48,266 nucleotides of DNA from Melioribacter roseus (GTDB lineage Bacteria; Bacteroidota; Ignavibacteria; Ignavibacteriales; Melioribacteraceae): positions 94,990 through 143,255 of the forward strand of contig DYSW01000003.1 in assembly GCA_020726285.1 (NCBI GenBank), written 5' to 3'. This document shows, one piece after another, positions 9,574-17,205 of the stretch (positions are counted from its first letter, which is position 1; every line of letters begins with the position of its first letter). Below the pieces are notes generated by a model. It was not told where the DNA came from. It saw only the letters and a list, made by a program, of their open reading frames with translations, and searched no databases. Position numbers and translations under genes: made by a program.

Positions 9574-11236
9574 GTTTCTCCTTATTAAATTTTAAGTTAA
9601 CATCAGTTATTGGCCAACGAGGACGCACATTTATTGTATCTTGAATAAATGTAAATGGTTCAGCAAAAGCAAATGGAAATGGTTTCCCATTGTCAAAAAC
9701 GCAATTCCCATTTTTATCACAAAACGCAAATATTTGATATTTTGATGGCAAAATTTTGTCGAACTGATATTTGTTTTTTAGAACTTTTGTTTTGTAAGAA
9801 TTGTTTTTTTCAGTAGATTTTAATATTACGAAGACATCTACGGAATCTTTTACATTTTCAACTTTTCCAGAAAGTGATACAAAATCTAGACTACTAAGCG
9901 TTTCAACAGATTTTGTAAAAGAAGTATCTCCGTAATTTCCAGCAGCATCTTTAATATTTTGAAGATTTACAATTATTTTGATTTCAGATTGTTGTTTCAA
10001 TTCATTTTTAAGATGAATCTGAAATTCAGCATCATTTACTTTTTTTGTGGAAAATTCTAATTGTTTTCCAAGAAAATCATAAATCGTTGTATTTTTTACT
10101 AATTCTAATTCAGAAATTCCTTCATCAAAAAGAAAGGTGAAATAGGGAAGTAGGTAATCAATTTTCTCTTGATTCGCAAAATTAATACTGAGAATTTTAG
10201 GCTTATTTGTGTCAGATTTTTCATTGAAATAAATAAGATTAACTGATTTCGTAGACAAATTTCCGTATTTATCTGAAAAATTCTTAGTTATCAAATAGTT
10301 TTTATTTGTAGAAATTATTGAATCTGGAAAACTGACTAGCAATTTTTCCTTTTTGGAATTTCCTTTGTATTTATAAACAAAAGGGAAAGACATATTTCTT
10401 GTAGAATCGTAAATTTCCACAAAAGCCGAATCGTAAGTTGAACTATCAGTAATTTCTGAAAAAGTGAGTTGAAAATGATGATTATCTGTCATCACAACTT
10501 CTTCAAGTCTCGGTTTTGTTGTATCAAAATCTGAGAAAATGAATTTTACAGTTTCAGATATTGCAGAATCAGAGATGAAAAAATCAGATTTAGTAATTGA
10601 AATTTTATCAGAATTAATGTCAAAACGGCTATTGTTGTTGTTATCCTGAATAGCAAAAATATTGTAATTACCAGTTTTAAGACTTCCGAAATTGAAATTG
10701 CCATTTAGATTTGGAAGGGAAATGTAATCTGCATTTTTACTTAGGTTGAACAAAGAATCGACTAATTTATAAGCAAAGATTTTTGTATTATCAGGAAAAT
10801 GTCCGAATATCTGCCCAGAAATTTTGCCGTTATCAATTTTATTCCCTGTTGAAAATGCTAAATTGAAAGCATTTTTCATCTTGTTTTTATTATTCAAGTC
10901 AGTTATTTCAGTAGAAATAGAAATTGAGTAAGTTGTGTTAATTCGTAAAGTATCCGAAAAATACAATCGAACAGAAGTTCCACTCCAATCAAATTCATCA
11001 ATAATAATTGCAGGAGAAATAAAGAAAGCAGTTCGAAATTTGTTTTTATCCACATATTCTGAGAATTCAAATTCAAAATAATTGTTAGAAAAATTCAAAT
11101 CACCATCTTGTGGAAAGGAATAGGTAATTTCTGGTGGAATATTATCTATTGGTCCACCTTCTGGAGCTACTTTTTTTGCACAACCAAAAGCAAAATAAAT
11201 TATAAAAAGTAAAATTATTGTTGTGTTTTTCGCCAT
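9557..11236 (-). CDS. Ig-like domain lipoprotein (SbsA/Big_5 type)
   Basis: A 559-residue envelope lipoprotein of unknown role. The signal peptide ends in a lipobox FAFGC with the lipidated Cys at 19. It is followed by APEGGPIDNIPPEI, the hallmark start of a family in which a SbsA-type bacterial Ig-like domain sits just after the lipid anchor. The segment PQDGDLNFSNNYFEFEFSEY (about 42-61) fits the first strands of that domain. The rest is rich in beta-strand, with repeated blocks such as TKPRLEEV and TNKPKILSINF that look like further Ig-like domains, and a C-terminal segment resembling a carboxypeptidase-regulatory-like beta sandwich. It overlaps mltG by 22 bp and ftcD by 17 bp, so the three are co-translated. 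A structural or cell-surface role is plausible but unproven. Confidence 0.7.
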   Translation of the reverse strand: MAKNTTIILLFIIYFAFGCAKKVAPEGGPIDNIPPEITYSFPQDGDLNFSNNYFEFEFSEYVDKNKFRTAFFISPAIIIDEFDWSGTSVRLYFSDTLRINTTYSISISTEITDLNNKNKMKNAFNLAFSTGNKIDNGKISGQIFGHFPDNTKIFAYKLVDSLFNLSKNADYISLPNLNGNFNFGSLKTGNYNIFAIQDNNNNSRFDINSDKISITKSDFFISDSAISETVKFIFSDFDTTKPRLEEVVMTDNHHFQLTFSEITDSSTYDSAFVEIYDSTRNMSFPFVYKYKGNSKKEKLLVSFPDSIISTNKNYLITKNFSDKYGNLSTKSVNLIYFNEKSDTNKPKILSINFANQEKIDYLLPYFTFLFDEGISELELVKNTTIYDFLGKQLEFSTKKVNDAEFQIHLKNELKQQSEIKIIVNLQNIKDAAGNYGDTSFTKSVETLSSLDFVSLSGKVENVKDSVDVFVILKSTEKNNSYKTKVLKNKYQFDKILPSKYQIFAFCDKNGNCVFDNGKPFPFAFAEPFTFIQDTINVRPRWPITDVNLKFNKEKHGKTN

Positions 11237-12237
11237 TTTCTGTATTCATCCACTTTTTGTTGATGTTGAGAATAATTTCTGGAAAAGTCATGACCGCCAG
11301 TTCCATCTGCAACAAAATAAATATAATCTACTTTTGCTGGGAAAAGTGCTGCATAAATTGCCTCTTTACCAGGATTATTAATTGGATTTGGTGGAAGTCC
11401 GACATATTTATATGTATTGTAAGGTGAATTTATTGCCAAATATTTGTAATAGATTTTGTTTGTTGGCAACTTATCGCGGATTAGATATTGAATTGTTGGG
11501 TCAGCTTGAAGTGCAATTCCTTTTTGTAATCTATTATGGTAAACAGCGGAAATTGTATCAAATTCTGAAATGCGATTAGATTCTCCATCAATTATTGAAG
11601 CTAAAGTAAGAACTTGATGTCTTGTCATTTTAATTTTAAGCATTTGATTTTGAACTAATTCTGAATTGAAAATTTTGTCATTCTCATATTTTAGCTTTTC
11701 AATAATGTCTTTTGTTGTACATTCTCCACTAAAAAAATATGTATTAGGAAGAAGATAACCTTCGGCAGTAATTGCATAAATTCCTATTGAGCGTAAAAAT
11801 TTACGATTTTTTGACAATTGTAAAAATTCATTTGTTTGGATTCCTAATTTTGAATTTAACAATTTAGCCATTTTTGGTTGCCAAATTCCTTCGGGAATTG
11901 TTACAGAAACTTGACGATTTTCATCGCCACGTAGAAACTTTGAGAGAATACTAAAATAAGTTTCGCCAGAATGTAGGACATAAATACCGGCTCTTATTTT
12001 GGTTTGACTTCCGGAAATAAATCCAGCAATTTTGAAACCATCAATACTTCTAATAAGTTTTCGCTCAAATAGATTATTTGCAACAATTTTAAGAGTTTCA
12101 CCACGTTTAATTTTGAATTCAACAAGTTGGTTTTGTGGGAAATAATTGGGCATAAAAAGATATAAATACAAAAAAAATGAAAGAAGAATAAAGATGAAAA
12201 TTGGTAAGCCAACAAAATAAATATTCTTATTTTTCAT
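11215..12237 (-). CDS. mltG: Endolytic murein transglycosylase MltG (YceG family)
   Basis: An inner-membrane enzyme that cleaves nascent glycan strands and is proposed to set the end of peptidoglycan polymerisation. The ATG at 12237 has an AGG ribosome site (GCAGGTTACTT) and gives 340 residues: a transmembrane segment at about 8-28, a LysM-like region (FKIKRGETLKIVANN) and the YceG catalytic domain. The catalytic Glu219 lies in LASIIDGESNR, close to Glu218 of the E. coli enzyme, followed by YHNRLQKGIALQADPT and LPPNPINNPG. The reading frame is open for 34 more codons upstream inside tsaD, but those residues are unlike the family. It overlaps tsaD by 11 bp. Confidence 0.92.
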   Translation of the reverse strand: MKNKNIYFVGLPIFIFILLSFFLYLYLFMPNYFPQNQLVEFKIKRGETLKIVANNLFERKLIRSIDGFKIAGFISGSQTKIRAGIYVLHSGETYFSILSKFLRGDENRQVSVTIPEGIWQPKMAKLLNSKLGIQTNEFLQLSKNRKFLRSIGIYAITAEGYLLPNTYFFSGECTTKDIIEKLKYENDKIFNSELVQNQMLKIKMTRHQVLTLASIIDGESNRISEFDTISAVYHNRLQKGIALQADPTIQYLIRDKLPTNKIYYKYLAINSPYNTYKYVGLPPNPINNPGKEAIYAALFPAKVDYIYFVADGTGGHDFSRNYSQHQQKVDEYRKWRKTQQ

Positions 12238-13252
12238 AAGTAACCTGCAAGAAATGGTTTGAATGTATTGATGGAAAAGCATTTTCTGAAAGTGAAAATC
12301 TAAATCCTTGCTCAAAAAGTTGTTTGCCACGTAAAGCAATCATTGCCGCATTATCTCCGCAAAACTCTGGGGAAGGAATTACAACTTTCTTATCATATAT
12401 TTTACCAAGTTTAATAAAACTTTCTTTAATTCTCTGATTTGCTGCAACACCGCCAACAATTGAAATTGAATTAACTTTAAATTGTTTAATTGCTTTTTCA
12501 CATTTAGAAATTAAAGCATTGGTTACTGCTTCTTGAAAGGCAAATGCTATTCCAGCTTTTTTATCATCAGGAATATGATTTGGGAAATTCTTTTGGATAT
12601 GTCTTAAAACTGAAGTTTTTAAGCCGCTGAATGAAAAATCAAATTCATTTTTTGTTTTTGCTATTGGAAAAGTTAACTCGGTTTTTGATGAAGAATTAGC
12701 CAAAAACTGTATTTTCGGTCCGCCAGGATATTCTAAATTCAACATCTTTCCAACTTTATCGAATGCTTCGCCGGCTGCGTCATCAATTGTAGTACCAAGT
12801 TTGTAAATTTCGGTTTCACTTTTCACAAGAAGAAGAAGAGTATGTCCACCAGAAACAACTAAATTTAACATAGGAAAAGTTGGTTTGTCATCCATCAAAA
12901 AACCAGAAAAAATGTGTCCTTCAATATGATTTACGGGTACAAAAGGTTTGTTTAGAGAAAGTGAAAGTCCTTTTGCAAAAGATAACCCAACTAAAAGTGC
13001 ACCAATTAAACCAGGTCCAGCAGTTGCTGAAATAACATCAATTTGATTTAGAGAAATATTAGATTTTTGTAGAGCTTGTTTGAAAAGTGGTAAAATAATT
13101 TGTAGATGAGCTCTACTTGATAATTCTGGAATAACACCACCGTAATTGGAATGAAATTGTTGAGAAGCAACCAAGTTTACAAGCAAAATGTTATTAGAAA
13201 TAATTGCAACCGAAGTTTCGTCGCACGAACTTTCAATTCCTAAAAAAATCAT
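12227..13252 (-). CDS. tsaD: tRNA N6-adenosine threonylcarbamoyltransferase
   Basis: The catalytic subunit that puts the threonylcarbamoyl group on A37 of tRNAs reading ANN codons (t6A). From the ATG at 13252 the protein has 341 residues and opens MIFLGIESSCDETSVAII. The metal-binding histidines are in NHIEGHIFSG (109 and 113), and SGGHTLL and FSFSGLKTS are also present. The start overlaps the proline dehydrogenase stop by one base (TAATG), so the longer upstream reading (MVYHKKFVFVQI) is only the neighbour's tail. Essential in most bacteria. Its partners TsaB, TsaC and TsaE are not in this window. Confidence 0.95.
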   Translation of the reverse strand: MIFLGIESSCDETSVAIISNNILLVNLVASQQFHSNYGGVIPELSSRAHLQIILPLFKQALQKSNISLNQIDVISATAGPGLIGALLVGLSFAKGLSLSLNKPFVPVNHIEGHIFSGFLMDDKPTFPMLNLVVSGGHTLLLLVKSETEIYKLGTTIDDAAGEAFDKVGKMLNLEYPGGPKIQFLANSSSKTELTFPIAKTKNEFDFSFSGLKTSVLRHIQKNFPNHIPDDKKAGIAFAFQEAVTNALISKCEKAIKQFKVNSISIVGGVAANQRIKESFIKLGKIYDKKVVIPSPEFCGDNAAMIALRGKQLFEQGFRFSLSENAFPSIHSNHFLQVTYEK

Positions 13253-14154
13253 TATTTGAACGAAAACAAACTTTTTGTGATATACCAAGCAAGTTGTGGA
13301 TTTTCATGCAATCTTCTTACTGAATACTCGTACCATTTTACTCCAAAAGGCACGTATATTCTGATTTTATGTCCATCGTTGTTTATTCTATTACGCAAAT
13401 CTTCTCTTACTCCGTAAAGCATTTGGAATTCGTAATTAGATTTTTCAACATGCTTTTCGCGTAAAATGCCATAACTTTTATTTACCAAAAATTCATCATG
13501 TGTCGCAATTCCAACATAATTTTTGTTGTCAAGCATTTTATTTAAAATTATAAGAAAATTCTTATTGATTTCATCGCGATTTATAATTGCAATTTCGGGC
13601 GATTCAACATAAATTCCTTTGCATAATCTATAATTGGTTCCGATTGTGTTCAAATTCGCAACATCTTCGTAAGTTCTGTTCAAATATGCTTGAACAACAA
13701 TACCAACATTTTCCGGATAATTTTTCTTTAACTTTTTGAAAAGGTTAATAGTTAAATCAATAAAAGGCGAGTTTTCCATATCAATTCTAACAAAATTGTT
13801 GAAAGATGCGGCTTTTTTAACTAAACCTTCAACAAGATTATAACAAATATCTGGGTTAATTCCCAAACCAAGAGAAGTTGGTTTGATGGAAAGATTTGCA
13901 TTCAGATTTTCAGTATGAATTAAATCAAGAACTTGTAAGCATTCTCTTTGTGTTTGTGATGCTTCTTCAAGGTTGGTTATTGCCTCACCAAGAACATCAA
14001 TTGTTGCAAGAATTCCTTTAGAATTTAATTCTTTAACAACACGTAAAGCGTCATTTAATGTTTCTCCAGCAACATATTTTTTTGCAAAAATATGAACGAT
14101 AGATTTTGGTAATAGTTTTACAAAATTAACAATAGCTTGATTAATTATTTTCAT
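13252..14154 (-). CDS. Proline dehydrogenase
   Basis: A monofunctional FAD-dependent proline dehydrogenase of 300 residues, which oxidises proline to pyrroline-5-carboxylate. It is a TIM-barrel protein with NLSIKPTSLGLG near 90, VRIDMENSPF, QAYLNRTYED, RLCKGIYVE and GIATHDE. The C-terminal helix has YVPFGVKWYEYSVRRL followed by ENP, the classic proline-binding and flavin-site signature with the Arg-Arg pair. The pyrroline-5-carboxylate dehydrogenase partner is not here. It sits between coaE and tsaD, sharing one base with the latter. Ornithine aminotransferase (39765-40979) makes the same product, but far away in this window. Confidence 0.9.
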   Translation of the reverse strand: MKIINQAIVNFVKLLPKSIVHIFAKKYVAGETLNDALRVVKELNSKGILATIDVLGEAITNLEEASQTQRECLQVLDLIHTENLNANLSIKPTSLGLGINPDICYNLVEGLVKKAASFNNFVRIDMENSPFIDLTINLFKKLKKNYPENVGIVVQAYLNRTYEDVANLNTIGTNYRLCKGIYVESPEIAIINRDEINKNFLIILNKMLDNKNYVGIATHDEFLVNKSYGILREKHVEKSNYEFQMLYGVREDLRNRINNDGHKIRIYVPFGVKWYEYSVRRLHENPQLAWYITKSLFSFK

Positions 14155-14217
14155 TTATTCTCCGATTGCCGGTTAGATTTTAGATCTCCTCAAAACACAA
14201 CCACGAGATTTACTCTT

Positions 14218-14808
14218 TTAGATTTTACGAATTAAATTTAAAAAGAACAATACATTATTCTCAAGTTTTTCAATTGTATCATCATTTTGAATTACAAAAT
14301 CCGCTAAACTAGTTTTTGTTTCTTCAGGGAATTGACTATCGATTCTTTGTTTAATTTCACCATAAGTTGTTTCCTCTCGGTCAAGCACTCTACGAATTCG
14401 CATTTCTTCAGGTGCTGTAATTGTTAGAATGTAATTAAACATAGCTTCGATTTTAGATTCAAAAATAAGTGCTGATTCAACGCAAACAATTTCTTCTTTT
14501 TCAAATTCCTTGTGAATTTTTTCTTCAAGAGAAGAAATAACTTTTGGATGTACAATTGTGTTTAGAATATGCATATTTTCTTTGTTCGAAAAAATTAATC
14601 CAGATAGAAATTCTTTATTTATTTTTCCATTTACATAAACTTCTTCGCCAAATTCAATTATCAAATCCCGTTTAATTTCTTCATCAGAATCCATAACTTC
14701 TTTAGCTATTGGGTCAGAATATAAAATAGGGATTCCAGCTTTCTGAATTATTTTGGAGGCAACCGATTTTCCGCTCCCAATTCCACCAGTAATCCCAATT
14801 ATTTTCAT
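14218..14808 (-). CDS. coaE: Dephospho-CoA kinase
   Basis: Last step of coenzyme A synthesis: ATP-dependent phosphorylation of the 3'-hydroxyl of dephospho-CoA. At 196 residues it has normal length, with the P-loop GGIGSGKS (8-15), the SDPIAKEV segment that carries the catalytic Asp, and a lid region with RRVLDRE. It begins 17 bp after the rny stop on the same strand. The 63 bp after it, before the proline dehydrogenase gene, hold nothing recognisable. Confidence 0.95.
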   Translation of the reverse strand: MKIIGITGGIGSGKSVASKIIQKAGIPILYSDPIAKEVMDSDEEIKRDLIIEFGEEVYVNGKINKEFLSGLIFSNKENMHILNTIVHPKVISSLEEKIHKEFEKEEIVCVESALIFESKIEAMFNYILTITAPEEMRIRRVLDREETTYGEIKQRIDSQFPEETKTSLADFVIQNDDTIEKLENNVLFFLNLIRKI

Positions 14809-14825
14809 CTCAATTTCTCTTCTTT

Positions 14826-16388
14826 TTATTTTGCGTAAGCTATTTTTCTAATTTCTCTTATAACTGTAATTTTTATTTGTCCTGGATATTCTAGTTCATC
14901 TTGAATCTTTTGTGAAATGTCGTAAGCTAATTGATCAGAATATTCATCATCTACTTTCTCCGGTTCAACTACAACTCTAATTTCTCGGCCAGCCTGAATA
15001 GCATATGTTTTAGAAACTCCTTCAAAAGAATTAGCAAGATTCTCGAGGTTTTCCAATCGTTTGATGTAACTTTCTAAAGATTCTCTCCTTGCACCAGGTC
15101 GGGCACCGCTAATTGAATCAGCAGCTTGCACCAAAGAAGCATAAGGAGTTTCCATTTCAATATCTTCGTGATGTGAACCAACAGCGTTAATAACTGCTTT
15201 GTGTTCCTTGTATTTTTGTACTAAATCCATTCCAAGAAGTGCGTGCGGACCTTCTATACTTTTATCCAATGTTTTACCAATGTCATGCAAAAGTCCACTG
15301 CGTTTAGCAATATTGATATCCAAATCTAACTCAGCAGCCATAAAACCGCACAAATAAGCAACTTCTAAACTATGTTGTAAAAGATTTTGCCCGTAGCTTG
15401 AACGATATTTCATCTTTCCGACATGTTTAATTAATTCTGGATGTAAACCGTGTAATCCAAGTTGAATTATAGTGTTTTCGCCTTCTTTGTAAATTTCTTC
15501 ATCTAATTCTTCAGTTACTTTTTGTACGACTTCTTCTATTCTTGTTGGATGAATTCTTCCGTCGTTTATCAATCTTTCTAAAGCAATTTTAGCAATTTCG
15601 CGGCGATATTGGTCGAAACCAGATAAAATAACAGCTTCGGGAGTATCATCCACAATTACGTCAATTCCAGTAGCTGATTCGAACGCACGAATATTTCTAC
15701 CTTCACGACCTATAATTCTTCCTTTCATTTCATCAGATTGAATTTGAACAACCGAAACAGTTGTTTCAACCGAATGGTCAACAGCGGTTCTTTGAATAGC
15801 ATTTACAACGATTTTCTGAGCTTCTCGTTTAGCTTCTGTTTTAGCTTGTTCACGAATTTCGCGAACATATTGCAAAGATTCTGATTTTGCTTTTTCTATT
15901 AGGTTTTCAATTAACATAGCTTTTGCTTCTTCAGAAGTAAGTTGAGCAATTTTTTCTAGTTTTTCGTTTTGTTCTTGTAGAATTTGATCTAAGTTCGAAT
16001 TTTTCTTTTCCCAATGTTCTCTTTTTGATTCAAGAGATTGAGTAATTCTATCGATTTCTTTTTCCTTGTTATTTATTTGTTCGAGACGTTTGTCAATTTG
16101 TTCTTCACGTTGTTCTAACTTTTTTTCGTAGTTCGTAAAGTTTTGGTTTCTTCTATTGGATTCAACATCAAATTCTTGTTTCTTCTTTAACCATTCGTCT
16201 TTTACTTCAAGTAATTTTTCTTTTTTAAGATTTGTGGCTTCACGTTCAGCATCTTTTAGCAAAGCTTCAGTTTGTATTTTAACTCTTTCTGTGCCACTTT
16301 TCCCAACTTTTGCATTAATAATCCAACCTAAATAAAATGCAATTCCACCACTAAAAATTACAACCAATAAATAATATAAAACTTCCAT
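14826..16388 (-). CDS. rny: Ribonuclease Y
   Basis: A membrane-anchored endoribonuclease that starts mRNA decay in bacteria lacking or supplementing RNase E. The 520 residues comprise an N-terminal membrane helix (about 3-25), a long charged coiled coil (about 35-195), a KH domain with GRIIGREGRN (223-232) and an HD domain with catalytic LLHDIGK (His368, Asp369), followed by SHHEDIE and the conserved C-terminus. The ATG has a GGAGAAGAA site. It lies downstream of zapA and the probable 6S RNA on the same strand, so the RNA may be processed from or terminate ahead of the rny transcript. Confidence 0.96.
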   Translation of the reverse strand: MEVLYYLLVVIFSGGIAFYLGWIINAKVGKSGTERVKIQTEALLKDAEREATNLKKEKLLEVKDEWLKKKQEFDVESNRRNQNFTNYEKKLEQREEQIDKRLEQINNKEKEIDRITQSLESKREHWEKKNSNLDQILQEQNEKLEKIAQLTSEEAKAMLIENLIEKAKSESLQYVREIREQAKTEAKREAQKIVVNAIQRTAVDHSVETTVSVVQIQSDEMKGRIIGREGRNIRAFESATGIDVIVDDTPEAVILSGFDQYRREIAKIALERLINDGRIHPTRIEEVVQKVTEELDEEIYKEGENTIIQLGLHGLHPELIKHVGKMKYRSSYGQNLLQHSLEVAYLCGFMAAELDLDINIAKRSGLLHDIGKTLDKSIEGPHALLGMDLVQKYKEHKAVINAVGSHHEDIEMETPYASLVQAADSISGARPGARRESLESYIKRLENLENLANSFEGVSKTYAIQAGREIRVVVEPEKVDDEYSDQLAYDISQKIQDELEYPGQIKITVIREIRKIAYAK

Positions 16389-16405
16389 TTCTTCTCCGTG
16401 AAAAT

Positions 16406-16588
16406 ACTCCGCACTACTAGGTTGTTTTTAGAACCATATTTTAGTTAATGTGGGAAAAACCCAGAGCTTTTTAACGTCCACTGGCATCCAATATGATGCT
16501 TCGGAAAACCGAATGAGGCCTGTAATACGCTCAATAAATCACTAACCCATTATTTAGTTTTTCGTTCTTTTTTAACCGGCAGTGCGGT
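16406..16588 (-). ncRNA. ssrS: Probable 6S RNA
   Basis: The gap between zapA and rny is 210 bp with no open frame, and its two ends pair. Reading the minus strand, CCGCACT near 16587-16581 pairs perfectly with AGTGCGG at 16415-16409. Inside are GTTAGTG against CACATTAAC, then GAGC against GCTC around a large interior loop, and apical hairpins TTCGG-TTTT-CCGAA and GCATC-ATATTG-GATGC. A roughly 180-nt rod with a closing stem, an open central bulge and apical hairpins is the shape of 6S RNA, which binds the housekeeping RNA polymerase holoenzyme. Synteny supports it: ssrS follows zapA in many bacteria. No covariance search was possible, so the ends are approximate. Confidence 0.7.
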
Positions 16589-16598
16589 AAATTTATAA

Positions 16599-16895
16599 TT
16601 ATTGATCGATTGATAATCCATTTTGGGAGAGTAAAAGCTGAATTTTTTTAATTCTTTCGCGTGATTGTATACTAAATTCTTTGAAATTATTTCTTTCAGT
16701 AAATAAATCGTACGTAATATTCAGAGCCGCTAAAACTGCAACTGTTTCATTTGTTTGCTCTGGCATTTCTTTTTTAGTCTCTATCATAATATCATCTAAA
16801 TAGTACGCTAATTGTGACGCAAATTCTTCATTGTCAACAAGTAGTGAATAGTCTTTGCCAAAGATATTTATTTTAAGCTTTTTTTTGTCGGACAT
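16599..16895 (-). CDS. zapA: Cell division protein ZapA
   Basis: A 98-residue FtsZ-associated protein that bundles protofilaments. The N-terminal region KLKINIFGKDYSLLVDNEE is the ZapA beta-strand head, and the C-terminal half is a coiled coil (NETVAVLAALNITYDLFTER), the dimer/tetramer helix. The start is the ATG at 16895; a TTG one codon earlier (16898) would add one residue. It follows a small coiled-coil gene and precedes the probable 6S RNA, a neighbourhood known from other phyla. Confidence 0.88.
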   Translation of the reverse strand: MSDKKKLKINIFGKDYSLLVDNEEFASQLAYYLDDIMIETKKEMPEQTNETVAVLAALNITYDLFTERNNFKEFSIQSRERIKKIQLLLSQNGLSIDQ

Positions 16896-16911
16896 CAATC
16901 AACCATATTTT

Positions 16912-17205
16912 TTATGAACTCAGATGTGTATCAATTTTCGAAATCAACTTATCAATTCTCTCCTTAATTGAGTCTCTCTCTTCCGAACTTAAGTTTAATC
17001 CAGCGTGTGTGGATTTTGTTGCTTTGAAATCATCTAAAGCTTCTTTCAAAGCTTTATTTTTCAACTCTAATTTAATATTTTCTTCTTTAATCTTTTGAAA
17101 TTCTTCTTTTAAATCGAAGTGCTTCTGAAGAAGATTGAATAAACTTTTTTCTAGAAAAGTAAGTTCATCTAAAAATAATTGTTTCGTTTCATCAAAATTA
17201 TTCAA
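16912..17205 (-). CDS. Small coiled-coil protein, ZapB-like
   Basis: A 97-residue protein that is almost wholly charged helix; leucine heptads run from about residue 8 to 60, and a short C-terminal helix (ERDSIKERIDKLISKIDTHL) follows. It has no methionine codon at all. A TTG directly after the pheT stop is the likely start, because AGAGG lies 7 bp before it. Position between pheT and zapA and the coiled-coil character suggest a ZapB-type division factor, but the sequence is too low in complexity to prove homology. Confidence 0.65.
   Translation of the reverse strand: MNNFDETKQLFLDELTFLEKSLFNLLQKHFDLKEEFQKIKEENIKLELKNKALKEALDDFKATKSTHAGLNLSSEERDSIKERIDKLISKIDTHLSS

Noticed and set aside
11215-12339. 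Longer N-terminus of MltG starting at 12339
   Set aside because: The extra 34 residues lie inside tsaD in another frame and do not resemble MltG; the ATG at 12237 has a ribosome site and is followed at once by the membrane segment.
13252-13288. TsaD starting 12 codons earlier
   Set aside because: Those codons are the end of the proline dehydrogenase gene; the family start MIFLGIESSCDET follows the TAATG junction.
16406-16588. A T-box or ribosomal-protein leader in the zapA-rny gap
   Set aside because: No T-box sequence or specifier-like loop was seen, and neither neighbour is a synthetase or ribosomal gene; the closing helix over the whole gap fits 6S RNA better.
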